Source: Brachionus plicatilis (lineage: Eukaryota > Rotifera > Eurotatoria > Ploima > Brachionidae). Taken from it: a DNA stretch of 64,000 nucleotides. Below the pieces are notes generated by a model. That model made no database searches. It was given only the letters and a program-made list of their open reading frames with translations, and was not told the DNA's origin. Position numbers and translations under genes: made by a program. The stretch lies in the NCBI GenBank assembly GCA_010279815.1, contig QEOQ01000258.1, positions 202,120 to 266,119 of the forward strand, written 5' to 3'. Below, piece after piece: positions 1 to 12,429 of the stretch (positions within the stretch are counted from its first letter, which is position 1; each line of letters begins with the position of its first letter).

Positions 1-1537
1 CTCAAGAACCATTCCTAATTAAATCAAAAAGCTTTTTAATTTTTATTTAATTGATAAAATGTTTAATTGAATGATGCTGTAAGCTAATTTGCTTACGGGA
101 TTGATAGCGGTTACTTTTTTTTATTGATAGGTGCCACATTTCACTTAATTATCCCATCTTTACTTTTCAAGATACAATTAAACTATCGACAAGCAAGCTC
201 TCCCACTCAGAAGACAAAAGTTAAATTATTATACGTACTCTTGAAAGGTCATTAGATCAGAATAAAGAAATACAATCTTCTATTACATTTTAGCATTTCG
301 AATATAAAGCATTCAATTTAACGTTTATTTTTTAATTTAAAGTAATAAGGAAATTTTTTTCTTTTTTATACAATTGTTAAAAACTCATAAGTTTTAAGTC
401 AAATCAAAGTCCGGACTTATAATAATTTTTTTAAATTATGGACCTTGACTTAGAAAATTTTTGCAAAATAACTCCCTGAAACGGGTAAAAAATTTATGAG
501 ACCGCAATCATGACTGATGAATGGTCGTTTTTGTTAATTATTTTGGCGCCCTATTTTAAGCATACTCACTGAAATTAATGTCCAAACCAATCTTTGAGTT
601 GACTTAAGACTTGAGAATTTTAAACAACTCTTCTTTTTAATTTTTTTTGAAAATGTTTAACTTTTTTTCATTTCTTGATTTTTAGATTTTTAAATAAAAA
701 AAATATAAATGCAACGTTTAGACATCAACGTTTAGAACGAGCATCGCGACGAGCTAATAACCAGATGTGTACATAGGAAAATCTAGGATACTGAGCGATT
801 TTTCAATTCAAGGAATTGAAACCCTGCATTCTGATTCGACGAATACTTCAGCGAAACTATTGGCTATCGGTTTTGTTTAATAATAAAATCTAACACTTTA
901 ATATTAAAATAAAAAGAAATAAAATAAAACAACAAACAATTTTTGTCTTTTACTATTAATTCTGCCATGAAATTTGCAATTAATTAATTAATCTTCGACA
1001 AATAAAACCATTTATCCATCAAAAGAAATAAACACCACACCAATTTCAAAATCAAATAAAGAATCCCCTGACGTTTCTAAACCAAAAAAAAACACGAACA
1101 ACGGCAGCTAACAAATGTCAACAACCTATGTAACTTATGTAATAATTTCTATTCAAAACAAATATTTTTAATTAAAATTTTACATTTCAAATACAATTTT
1201 CTGTAATTTTTTATACTTATCTAAAATGATTAATGATTAATAAAAATATTAATAATATATATTTACATTTTTTAAAATACTAATTTAGCCTTAAAACTCA
1301 ATGCTTAATCAAAAACAAGTTGAAAAATCTTTTGTGCACCAATTAAGACATTTTATTTTTACTTTTATTTGATATTTTATAATCTTATTTCATTTACAAT
1401 TTGAAAAATAAATATATTTAAATTAAACCTCCTCTACCCTTTTTGAACAAAACCCATCAATGTTTCAACACATTTGTTATAAAATAACGGTTCGTTACTC
1501 GCATATATAAAGCTCTGCTTCCTGTATCTTAAATATA
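1..1537. other. AT-rich non-coding stretch
   Basis: I find no open frame, RNA gene or clear repeat here. At 765-860 the minus strand has a short run (SFAEVFVESE) that resembles a stretch of LINE reverse transcriptase, but it is too short to call. Confidence 0.5.
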
Positions 1538-1539
1538 TA

Positions 1540-1806
1540 CCGCTTACTGATCTTAATTGAAAAAAAATTTGAAGACTTTTTAGAGAAAAATAAAAGAAAC
1601 TTTAAAAGATATTTTAGAGAAATCTAAAAGAAATTTTTAAAGAAATTTTAGATAAATTTGTAGTTTTTTTAGAGGTTATCGTACATTTTACTCTAAAATA
1701 TCTTTAAAATATTTTTTTAGATTTGTCTAAAATATCTTTAAAAGTTTCTTTTATTTTTTGTCTAAAAAAGTCTTCAAATTTTTTTTCAATTAAGATCAAC
1801 AAGCGG
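1540..1806. mobile_element. Palindromic MITE flanked by TA
   Basis: About 95 bp at the left end (from CCGCTTACTGATCTTAATTG) is repeated in reverse complement at the right end (to CAATTAAGATCAACAAGCGG), with few mismatches. TA stands on each side, as expected of a Tc1/mariner-type target site. The centre has no coding sequence. A 267-bp non-autonomous element is the simplest reading. Confidence 0.8.
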
Positions 1807-1808
1807 TA

Positions 1809-3044
1809 AATTAATTAATAGATTCTTTAAAATTAGATAAAATAAAACCATCATTAAATATCGATCAAAATTTTAACAAAATTTTCTTCTTGAGGCTGGA
1901 GCATTTATTTTTTATTTATTATTCGATTGGATTACTTTCAGTCAAGCTTATTCTTTTACTTGATATTATCTTAAATTTTATATCGATTTAGCTTTTACTT
2001 TTTAAACTTTGAAATAGAATTAACCGAGAAATAGAATTAAAACAGAAAATAATAGAAATCTTGAATAAAATAAAGCTTTTTAGATTCTGCTTGTGTCTAA
2101 TAAAATATAAATTTAGAATATTAAGATTTTAGTATTTAAATACAGTATAAACTTATTTATTATTCAAGTATATCTTTTTCATTTTTGTTTATTCTTACCT
2201 AGTTTTAAATGATAATCATGAGCACTAGCAAAATAAATTCTTGCTAAAAGTTTTTCATTAATTAAAAGCTGTCTTAAATTATTCAAATTATATTAGCTTT
2301 ATTTTAAGAAGGCATATAATTTTCATGCCATAATCACTATGAAATTAGTGAGCATTCTTATAATCTTTAATATTTATTATTCCTAGAGAAAATGTATCAT
2401 TTGTGAGCATTTGCATAGTAAAAAAAGCAACGATTAAACCAAATTTTTTAAAGAAAATAATTTTAACATATCAAGGTTGAATTTTTTTGCAGAATTTAAA
2501 TTATAAATTCCAAATGAAAAAAAAATATCAAAAAATTATTGTATCTTATTTAATTAAACTATCTAAGTTAAAATTCTCAATTCATATATTCGCAATTGCG
2601 CATTTTTTATTTTTCTAACTCTTTTAGTCCAAATCAAACCGAAAAGTAATATAAAATAGCTTTCAAAAAGATTTAGGAAATTTCTTCCCTAAGTAGGATA
2701 CAAAAATTAAATTCATTTATAGTTAAAATAAACAAACATCTCTAATCTTATATAAAGCTAATTTTTTTTTATCAAATTTTCATTTTTAAATTTTTTAAAT
2801 TTTTAAATATTTTTATTTCTGTGAAGAATAAATTTTTTATGTTTTATTTAAAAAGTGCTTAAATTTTATATCAAGATTGCATTTATATAAAATTTTAATT
2901 CAATTTAGCTAGTATAAATAAATTTTCAGAATTTATTGGTTAAGAAATGTTTCGAAATAATAATTATTTTACATTTTTAGTCTTTTCTCTTAAAGAACTT
3001 TGTGAGGATGAAAATTTAATTTTTTATTCTACGTAAAAAATTTT
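1809..3044. other. AT-rich non-coding stretch
   Basis: Nothing recognisable was found: no open frame of note and no clear repeat. Confidence 0.4.
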
Positions 3045-3640
3045 TGCTATCTAATTGTATTTTTATTTAATTTTTATTTATTTGTGTATCTGTACCGAGC
3101 TAAAGCTCCTTTGGATTAAAAAAAAAATCAAAATAAAGTTAAATAAAATAGAATAAAAATATAAAATAAAAAAAAATTAAGTAAAATAAAATAAGCTTAA
3201 AAATAGAGAAATATTAAAAATTAAAAGTAGTTAAATTTTGATAGAGAGTAACAGAATACATATTTTAAGTTTTTGATGATTCAGGAAAACAAGATGAAAT
3301 AGTAAGGTAGCAATTACACAATGGAGTTGGATATTCGATATATCTTGATTCGAAGCCTGCTTTATATTCTTCCACTAGTCTTAGAACCAATGGAACAAAA
3401 TTAATAAGTCCTGCCCTGATATTTCTTCACTCAACTCACAGAGTCGATTTGAGATTGTTAGTAGTTTGAGTTTATTGTAGGCCTCATAATGCAAAATATT
3501 GGAAGGAGTATCGTATTTTAGTTTTAGAATAGAACGAAGAACTGAATTTTGAATTACTTCTAATTTTTTGACATTGGTTTCTGAGAGAGAGTTAAGACAT
3601 GGAAAAGAATAATCCAAGATAGATCCAATCAAAGACTTGC
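3045..3640 (-). pseudogene. 5'-truncated LINE: C-terminal RT region and tail
   Basis: On the minus strand 3632-3381 encodes the region after the reverse-transcriptase core of a non-LTR retrotransposon (LEVIQNSVLRSILKLKYDTP, then LTISNRLCELSE). After a frame change it continues with LVEEYKAGFESRYIEYPTPL. A 3' tail with GGAGCTTTAGCTCGGTAC and an A-rich run lies at about 3125-3045. The piece is a dead, truncated copy that ends at about 3640 against a palindromic element. Confidence 0.75.
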
Positions 3641-3904
3641 AAAAACTCTAAAATTTTCTGTAAAATGCACACAATCAAAAAACATTTGATTAAAATATGC
3701 AGTAAATTACAGAGTTTTTGCAGCGCTTGGAATTCATCTGTAAAAATTTGTACAATATTGTACTATTTCCAGAACCGTTTTCGCAAATTAGAAAAAAATA
3801 TAAAGTTTTTACTTTTTGTACCGTAACTTTTGTATTAAAATCTCACTTTGCCATTTTATGATGATTTATTGAATATTTATCATTTGGAAAAATTAAATTC
3901 GAAA
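3641..3904. mobile_element. Right half of a palindromic element (family also at 36 kb)
   Basis: The segment with GCAAAAACTCTAAAATTTTC, AGAACCGTTTTCGCAAATTA and CTTTTTGTACCGTAAC matches the right arm of the element at 36003-36530. The left arm is missing, cut off where the LINE piece ends. The last 72 bp are repeated at 4384-4455. Confidence 0.6.
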
Positions 3905-4455
3905 AAACAAAATATAATATTTGTGGAGCTAGATTGGTCTGGTTGATTTGCTTGATTGGATCGGTCTAAAAGTCTAACGTAGAAAAAAAAGAAAAAAAAA
4001 GGAAAAGAAAGAGAAGAAAAGAAAAAAAAAGAAAAAAAGAAAAAGATTAATTTAAAATTCAAAATGCAATGGTGATGTAGTATATGTAGCATATGAAAGT
4101 GTGAAGTAGTATATGAATGTTTTTTTTTTTTTTTTATTGTTATTATTACATACCACAGTTACCATAGATGGGATCCTACTGTTTCCCATCTTAGCAAGTC
4201 TAGATTGTTAGCTTGTTGTAACTTATTTTATCATTATTTATTATTATTTTGACCTAAAAATTTAAACAGTTTTTTCTTTTTGCAGAAAATTTTTATGTGT
4301 AATGTGCAAGGAGCTACCATAGGTGACCTCCTAGTAGGCCACCTCCGCAAGCTAGTCTTGCTATAGCTTATATATATTATTATTATTAAAATCTCACTTT
4401 GCCATTTTATGACGATTTATTGAATATTTATCATTTGGAAAAATTAAATTCGAAA
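3833..4455. repeat. 72-bp direct repeats flanking an insertion
   Basis: Copies at 3833-3904 and 4384-4455 (starting TATTAAAATCTCACTTTGCC) differ at one base. Between them is an insertion of about 480 bp with a purine-rich run (3980-4045), two related LINE-like 3' tails (ACCATAGATGGGATCC at 4162 and ACCATAGGTGACCTCC at 4316) and an ATT-repeat end. The repeats may be an unusually long target-site duplication. Confidence 0.7.
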
Positions 4456-6076
4456 CAAAATATTTTTTTCAATAGATTTTTTTGAGAAAAAGTTAACTGA
4501 GTGTCACACTTTTAATTTAATATAACTTGACTATTTGGCTTTTATTAAAGCTATCTGCATGGGTATATTTATTTATTTTTTAAACTGATATTTATAGCAG
4601 AAGGAAGCATATTTCCTTTTACGATTCTTAAAATTTATTCTGTATTTTAGCTTCGGGATTATTGTAAAATGAAATCAAATTATCCTGAAATTTAATATTC
4701 AACAAAATTAATTATTTAAAAATTTGTTAAATATATCTAAAATAACTCGTATTAAATTGGTTAAAAAATTTAAACATTCAAAAAAGATTTCAATCTAAAT
4801 GTTGATTTTAAAACTAGAAGACCCGAGAAGTTTTAAAAACTTTTTTTAATTAAAAGTTAAATTAAATAAAAAACAACAAAACAATATAATAGAATTTTTT
4901 TGTCTCATGATCTAATATGACAAAAGTAATACAAATTTTTAAAAAGATTGATTTGATTATTATTTATTTATAGACTTCTCGGATCTTAATGGTTAAAATC
5001 GATCGATTGGATCTTTTATTGTATTTTTTAAATTAAAATTAGTTTAAAATGATTCGAGGATTTTTAATGATAAATTTAATTAAATAATGCTTTAAATATT
5101 TAGAAATGTTAATATTTTTGCATTTAATTTAAAGAAAATTTTTTTGATACTCTATTATTATCTATTTTGTTTAAAAAAAATAAATATTTAAACTTTTTAA
5201 TATAAAAATTTGTTCATTTATTTTTTATTTTATTCAATTTTGAATCAATCAATTAAAGGCTCATAAAAGACTGCCAACAAATATTGCATTAAATTTATAA
5301 TTTAAAAAAAAACATAATTCGTTTTCAAAATAAAAATCAGAAATGGCTATTTATCTCAAAAAAATACAGGTAAAAAATTTAAATATAAATCTTGAATTCT
5401 GAATAAAGACTTTTTAATTTATTTAAAAATGAATGATTCATTTTTTAATTCAGCTATTAGACAAATATTCTTCGTGATCTTACATTCATTTTTATTTTTA
5501 AATTATAATTAGACAAACACAGTGAAAAATTGTTCTGAAAAAACATTATTATCTTTAATAGATTGTATGATTTAATTTTTTTTTGTCTAAAATTCAGCTG
5601 TCAAATTTGATTCAATTTTTCAATTCCTAAATTCAAAATTAAGAACAGATCGTCTGTAATTTTCAATTTTAGATATTGCATTTTTTAATTATAAAATTTC
5701 TTTTTAATTTTTTTGTTTAGGCTTTTGCTTTTCATACTATTATAATAAATAAGTTAAAGAATTAATGAATGCTTAAATTTAATTTTAAAAATTGATTTTT
5801 CGACAGAACAAAATTGTATGGTTAAAAGGAGTTTGTTTATGGATCGAAACAAATAAGCTAAAATAACAAGGTCTTAATCGATTTTTCTGATATTGCTTCT
5901 TCACTTTTCGTGTCTGGTAATAAATAATTTTATGCTAAATTTAAAATTAATCGAAATTATTTGCAAATTAAATTTTCTAATAAATTTTAAAAAACCAATA
6001 ATTTGGTAAACATTATTTCATTTTTTGTATAATCTTTCTTTTAGATTGAATGCTTAGAAATTAAATAGATTTTAAT
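4456..6076. other. AT-rich sequence upstream of the SLCO gene
   Basis: No open frame or clear repeat is seen. The SLCO promoter and leader must lie at its end, but I see no strong core element. Confidence 0.4.
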
Positions 6077-9000
6077 ATGGGAAAAGATGGTGAAAAAACA
6101 AGGCTACCAGCAACAAGCACCGAGTTGACATTTTTGGAAAATATTCCTACCGCTAATCAATCCAGAGACACCTCATTAGAAGACTCCTCAAATAATGTTA
6201 CATTCAGACTTGGACTCAATGAAGACAATATTCCCAATAGATCAGTTGGTTCAGACATCACCAAAATTAAAACAATTTTCACCAAAAATTACCTTTCAAT
6301 ATCACTATCTGATATTCGTTTATTTACATTTTTTATGTGTCTAATAGTAATGCTAACAAATGCTTTGACTGTTGGCTACAGGAATAGTGTAATCACGACA
6401 GTCGAAAAGCGATTTGAATTTTCTAGCATGTCCAGTGGTATTCTGTCCGGCTTTCTCGAAATCGGCAGTCTAATCACCACATTGATAATGTCATATTTTT
6501 TTTCTAATTCTCATATTCCAAAATGTGTCGCGATTAGTTCTGTAATTTGCGCATTAGCCTCATTTATGTATTCGTTGCCACATTTTTTAACCCATCCATA
6601 CAGTCCAATCTTATTCAGCAACAATTCAAATGAAAAATTATTGTGTTCGCCTAATGGAACAGCAAATTTTCTAGAGAATAAAATAAAAGCAGAAAACTTG
6701 GAAAAAAATAGTTATCCGCTTGATTCCATCCTGGATAAACTTGACATCAAATCGCATTGTTTGTTAAAGCCGAGTAATCTGGGCGCATTTTTAATATTCG
6801 CGTGTGCTAATCTTCTAATAGGCTCAACATCGGCTCCGCTATACACTCTTGGAACTTCTTATATCGATTCTCATGTACACAAAGATAATTCATCTGTTTA
6901 CCTTGGTAAGTTTTTTTTAATAAATAATATTTGTAGAAAATAATTTTTGGAAACACTCTTCAGAATTCTGTCAAAAATCTTTATTTGAAAAAAGCAGAAA
7001 ATTTTGTAAAATAATGAAAAAAAGTTCCTTTAAGATTAAAATTAATATTTTTAAAAAGATTTATCATAATATTATATAATTAAAATTACTAATCGTATTC
7101 CCTTGTTAGATATTTTAGCCTCATAGACTCGCACATGTCAAAAAATTCTTAACTTACGCCGCACGCTCTAAAAATTTGTTTAAAATTTGTGATTAATTTG
7201 TTAGTCCACATTAAAATCAAGTTTTTAAGTTTAATGTGGAATTAAAGAATGAGATTTTTTCAAAAATTAAAAATAAAATTGATGTTTTTTCAATTTTTCT
7301 TTGAATTCAATTTATTCTAGTGCTGGATCAAATGTAAAATTCAAAAAAATAGTTTTTTTTTTTTGACAAATATTTCATAGAAATATATTCATAGAATTTT
7401 TTTTGTTTGATAGAAATTTTATCGGAAAACATGAAACTTTATAATTTCATTAAATTGAATTTAAAAATAAATAAATCATTTTTGGAATTGATTTTAGATT
7501 GATTTCTGACAAAATTTATAAAACAAAAAGTTCATCACCTGAAATTAAGTCACCCCAATTACAATTGTTATGAAAATTGGAGCAAATTATTATTATATGA
7601 AATATTTATTGAAAAAAATATTTCTAAAATATTCGTCGCTTAAAAGGTACAGAAAAAGAAAATATGAATAGTCGCTTATTATTTTTTATGTTCAGACTTG
7701 ACAATTATTTTTATTGAAAATATTTCAATCACGAGTTTATTTTTGCATTAATTTAGTCATAAGGCCGTATTTTGGTCAAAGGAAGTCTGAGTTTAAATTT
7801 TACACCCGTTACCGGACATAATTTCAAATGATATTTTAGAGAGTTTAAAGCCAAAGAATTAAGTGAAAAAATGTTTCCAATTTTTAAAATATACATGGAT
7901 TAATCTTGATTACAGGTGAGTTGGACTGGATTTAAATTTGAATTCAATTTTGATTTGATTATTGTCACCATTTTTTAATGATTTATTTTAACTTATGATT
8001 TAGTTGAAAAAAAAAATAGTAGTTTTTACTTAAATTATAAGCTTTTAATTAGAAATTATGAAAATTTTTTTAATTAAATAATAAAAGCCACAATATTTAA
8101 TAAAAATGTAAATAAAATATGTTTTGATCGGACCATTTTCAGCTATTATCAATTTGATTATGCAATTTTAGGTTAATTTTAAAAAAATGGTTTTTCTTAT
8201 AAATTTTCTTTTGTAAACAAAAAAATTTTCAAAATTTTTTTAGTACTTCTGTTCATAGAATAAGCCGAAGAAATCATAAATCAAAAAATTCAAAATAGTA
8301 AAAAATGTACATTTAAATGAAACATTTCTATTCAAAAAAGTTCTCTAATCTTTGATTTTATTTGCTCAAATTAATCAAATAAATGCTCTGGGGAATTTTC
8401 GTGTTTTGGAGCGAATTTCTTATATTTGATTTTTTTAAAAAAAATTTTTTATCCCAAGTTTTCATGCAGTTCTTATATATTGAGACAAATATACTGGTTG
8501 TTTTTCTACGTGCAGATTTTTTAAATAAATCAATTTCAACTAATTATTTTTAAAAAGCATTTATTTACAGTATGCTTGCTTTTGGACCCTTGGTCGGGTA
8601 TTTAGTTGGCGCTGGATTTTTGCAAATTAATTCAGAACATTTTAAAACTCATTCAGGTGAAACAGATTTGAATGATTCGAGTTGGACCGGAGCATGGCAT
8701 TTGGGATTTATTCTTTTTGGTGTACTGATTCTTTTGACAGCAATTGTGTTTTTTTTATTTCCCAAGGAGATGAAGTAAAGCAAGTTTTATGGACTTACAA
8801 ATTTTATCTATTTCCTTAAAGAAATCAAAATAAAACAAATGAACAAGAATCATGTACTAGTAATGCATCTTATGGTGATTTGAAAAGTTTGCAAATTTTT
8901 TCCAAAATTTAATTCCTCATTATTTACTTTTTCTCAAAAGATTTACCAAAGGCTATTTTAAATTTGGTGAGTAATCGAGTTTTTATGGTTGTTACTTTTG

Positions 9001-10258
9001 CGTTATGCTTTGAAATTACAATAATTTCCGGTTTCATGACTTTTTTGCCAAAATATTTGGAGCATCAATTTTCATTAAATAATTCAGTAGCAAATATATA
9101 TACTGGTGATTTAATTTAAATTAAAAAAAAATTATTTAGTTTTTATTTTTAAAACAGGTGGAATTGCTATTCCTGGAGCCATTGTTGGTATTGTAACCGG
9201 CGGATTTTTGGTCAAAAAATTCAACCTAAATCCAAACGGAGCATCAGTTTTGGCCATTTTCTGCAATATTTTGTGTCTTTGCGGGATTTTGGTTCTGATT
9301 TTTATTGGATGTCCAAATATAAAAATGGCGGGAACAACAGCGTCATACTCAAGCAATAAGTAAAATTTTAAATTGAAAAAAAAATCTAAACACTAAAAAT
9401 GGAAAAATCTAAGATACACTTTATTAGAGAGCAAAAAAATCGAAATTGAAAAATTTAATTTATCTTCAGAATGCAATAGAGAATGTTCATGTTCGACAAG
9501 TTTTATAGAGCCAGTGTGCGGTCGTAACCAAATTACTTATTTTTCACCATGCTATGCCGGATGTACAAAATTCGATGCACACAATAAAAAAGTATTTTAT
9601 ACATGTAAATGTGTTCGAGATGATCAAAATGACAATTCGATCCCGGATGCAATTTCAGGCTCATGCACCTATGATTGCAGAATGTTATTTCCATTTCTTG
9701 GCGTTCTATTCTTCATTACTTTTCTCACCTCTTTAAATCAAATGCCAACGCTGATGGTTACTTTAAGATCAGTGTCCGAGGTCGAGAGACCTTTTGCTCT
9801 CGGACTTCAATTAGTAATAATGAGACTTTTGGGTGATTAAAAACAATAGAATTTTTTATTTCAATTTTAAATTTATTTTCTTTCTAGCATATATACCTTC
9901 TCCTTTGATATTTGGTCAAGCAATCGACTTTACTTGTTTGATATGGCGTAAAGACGAGTGTGACAAAATCGGGTCTTGTTTGTTTTATGATAGAGAAAAA
10001 TTTCGTTATGTTTATGGATGTAAATTTAATTTTTTTTATTTAGAAAATATTTTGATAATTTTTTTTAAAGCTATTGCGTGGATTTACAAAGCGTTTTCTC
10101 TTTTATTTTTTATTTTTTTGTACTTTTCAGTACGAAAATTTAGTTCCAAACATAAAAATGTGGACATAGACACAATGCTGAGGGCTTCATTGCATTCTCT
10201 AGCTGAAAATCAATCAATGGTGAATTCTAGCGATGAATTAGATAGGCTAAAAAATTGA
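6077..10258 (+). CDS. SLCO: SLCO/OATP organic anion transporter, 7 exons
   Basis: Plasma-membrane transporter of the organic anion (OATP) family, which moves bulky amphipathic anions such as steroid conjugates and thyroid hormones. Exons read as 6077-6905, 8558-8774, 8822-8886, 8941-9105, 9158-9359, 9414-9832 and 9888-10258; the sum is 2268 nt, giving 755 aa, within the family's usual 640-750 or so. Residues about 80-170 match the first three membrane segments (TTVEKRFEFSS, then GFLEIGSL). The family signature appears as SWTGAWHLGF, with His where a second Trp is usual. A Kazal-like domain follows at about 513-565 (ECNRECSC, PVCGRNQITYFSPCYAGC), then LLAYIPSPLIFGQAID. The first intron is 1652 nt, the others 47-55 nt. 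The acceptor at 8557 was chosen because it restores the expected VYL-x-FIYS join, and the acceptor at 9413 because it keeps the Kazal frame open. A 51-nt in-frame stretch at 10020-10070 may be a further intron. A polyadenylation signal AATAAA lies at 10267. The substrate cannot be told. Confidence 0.93.
7091..7145 (+). repeat. Solo end of the CGTATTCCC-type element
   Basis: Inside SLCO intron 1 the sequence AATCGTATTCCCTTGTTAGA resembles the ends of the foldback elements (ATACCGTATCCCCTTGTTTA) and of the small element at 27652. I found no matching second end, so this may be a solo end or chance. Confidence 0.4.
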
Positions 10259-11524
10259 ATTGTTTAAATAAATTTTTTTTTAATCTTCTTAAATTAATTA
10301 AAGAAATTCCCGATTGTTTTAATCCAAAATAAATATGAATAAGAAAAATGCAACTCAAGCTAAAATTTGATAGTTTTTTTGATGCTATTGCAGGTAATAG
10401 CTTGGCTTCGAGTTATTTTAAATGATTAGCTTTTATATAAAAAAATTGATTACGTGACTTAATTAAAAGAAAGTGATCACGGAATTGTTCGCGAGTTATA
10501 AATTTCCTGATATACAATAATTTTTTATTAAACAATTGAAATTTAAAAAGTGGAGCAAGATAAAAACATTATTAGGCAAAATATGTAGAAAAAAATTATA
10601 TGAAATAACTTGTTGAAAAGGTTTGAATTTAAATTTTATCAGCATTTGTCTGGAAATAAAGATAAAATGTTACATAACCTGAATATACAGGAATAACTTT
10701 TAACAGTTAGTTTAAAAGATTTCATTTTCAAAAGAATTGCGTTATTTTTATGTTAACTATCAGAAAACGCGGACTTGTTAAGTATTTTTTCCAAAAAAAA
10801 TTAAGTTTTTTTTTCTATTCTTAATAAAATTTTTAATAGAATAATTCAATCTTAAGTCTATTTATCAATTAATAGAATAAATTAAAATAGAAATTTGTTC
10901 ACTAGATGCTCCAAAACTATTTAATAAAAACATGCTAATAAACAAACAAAAATATAAAATTTTTAAGAGTGATAGTTTTAAGGAGAATTATCAGTTTAAA
11001 ATTTTACCAAAGATAAAAGCCAAACGAATTATCATAGCTGTTAAAAGATAGAATGAAGTTTAAAAAAAACCCTATAGATATTTATTTTTCATCTCTTAAC
11101 TTGCTTCAATAAGATAGATAAAATCAGCAAAAAATTTTGATTAATTTTTTAATCGCAAAAAAAATCTTTAGAATTATTTCTCTTATTGCTTGGGTAATTT
11201 TGACTATTTTTTTAATACGTTGATTTTGGATTAGAAAAAAATGATTTAAAAACTAGAAGCTATCTTTTAGTGCCTCTTTAGATACTTATTTGTTTTTTTA
11301 GTCTTCTTTTTGTGGTCTTAAAATCATTTTATTCATATTATCCCCTTTATATTTTAATATTTTCTCATCGGAAAACAAGGAAATTTAATTTCTGAGTTTA
11401 TCTTATTCAATTATAAAAAGGCGTTCTATTATTTTAAAACGATTTCTTATATAATTATGAACTGAAATTTTTTAAAAATTTTATGCAGCTTATTTACAAG
11501 GTTGTATAAAATTAAAAATTTTCT
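10259..11524. other. AT-rich intergenic stretch
   Basis: The SLCO polyadenylation signal lies at 10267. Beyond it I see no gene or clear repeat. Confidence 0.4.
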
Positions 11525-11890
11525 GTTGAAAAAAAGTTATCTCTATGCTAGAGCCTAGAAATTTCTTGGTGATATTTGAAGCAGTGAACTCTTCCTTGGT
11601 TTTTTATGACATTAAAATTTTTGCTTTTTTCAGCCAATTCTATCCCATGCATGAACTTGTATAATTGAATTAGATCACCTCTTTTTGTTCTTTCCACCAG
11701 ATTTGAAATGTTCAAAGCCTTCAATCTGCTTTCATAAGGTTTTTTTCCAATTGAAGAAACAAATTTCGTAGCCCTGCGTTGAATCCTTTCAACATTCTCA
11801 CAGTCAGACTTAATTATATAGGAACCTCGAATTTCAAAAGAGGACGAACAGAGGTTAGATACAGAGATCTAAATAGACTTTATTTCTTGG
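11525..11890 (-). pseudogene. LINE relic: C-terminal RT region
   Basis: The minus strand encodes SDCENVERIQRRATKFVSSI, then KKPYESRLKALNISNLVERT and KRGDLIQLYKFMHG. This is the conserved stretch after the reverse-transcriptase core in CR1/Jockey-type LINEs. About 100 codons stay open, and upstream the frame breaks. It is a dead fragment. Confidence 0.85.
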
Positions 11891-12239
11891 CGTAATTTTG
11901 ACTCTCTGAAAATCGAAAGAGTGGTACAAATTAATTAAAAAACATTTATTATTCTTCCTCAAGCAGTTGTTAAATAATCCTCTTTGCCAAGATATTTTTT
12001 TTCACTTAAAAACCACTTATGTGTGTTTTGATTCTATGAACACTTCACTTTATGAACAGTGATGTTGAAAAAAAAGATCCATTAATGGTCTATAGTTTCA
12101 GGACAAATATATGAAAGATGGAATTTTTTTTCCGAAAAAAAAACAGAGTATAAAATTCAAAGTAAAGACATTGGTCTTGGCTTAAATGTTTAGAGAGATG
12201 ATGGTATTGGGTGATCATTTTCTCATCCAAGAATATTTA

Positions 12240-12312
12240 TCAGTTGAGCATTTATTTATTTATTTGATAAAATTAACCTCCTAAGAAGGAGAAGTAGTAC
12301 ATAAAAAAAAAA
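12240..12312 (-). repeat. LINE-like 3' tail
   Basis: On the minus strand a small hairpin (CTCCTTCTTAGGAG) is followed by GATAAATAAATAAA-like sequence, as in LINE 3' ends. No coding sequence of the same element is attached. Confidence 0.4.
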
Positions 12313-12429
12313 AATTAAAAATTAAGTTACTGATGTAACATATAGTTGAGAAATTACAGTTAATTCTTCGAATTTTAATTTTAATTTTAAAAAAGCAAAT
12401 TGGAGACTATACCGATATTTTCTTAAGTC

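Noticed and set aside
765..860. LINE-like minus-strand run SFAEVFVESE
   Set aside because: It is too short to tell from chance.
1503..1512. TATATAAAG as a core promoter
   Set aside because: No gene follows downstream on that strand before a MITE, and such strings are common in AT-rich DNA.
3880..4092. Phe/Ser-rich 70-codon frame on the minus strand
   Set aside because: It is a translation of a purine-rich low-complexity run within an insertion.
9461..9470. TATCTTCAG as the acceptor of the SLCO Kazal exon
   Set aside because: It puts the Kazal region out of frame after exon 5; the acceptor at 9413 keeps it open and gives LSSECN as in the family.
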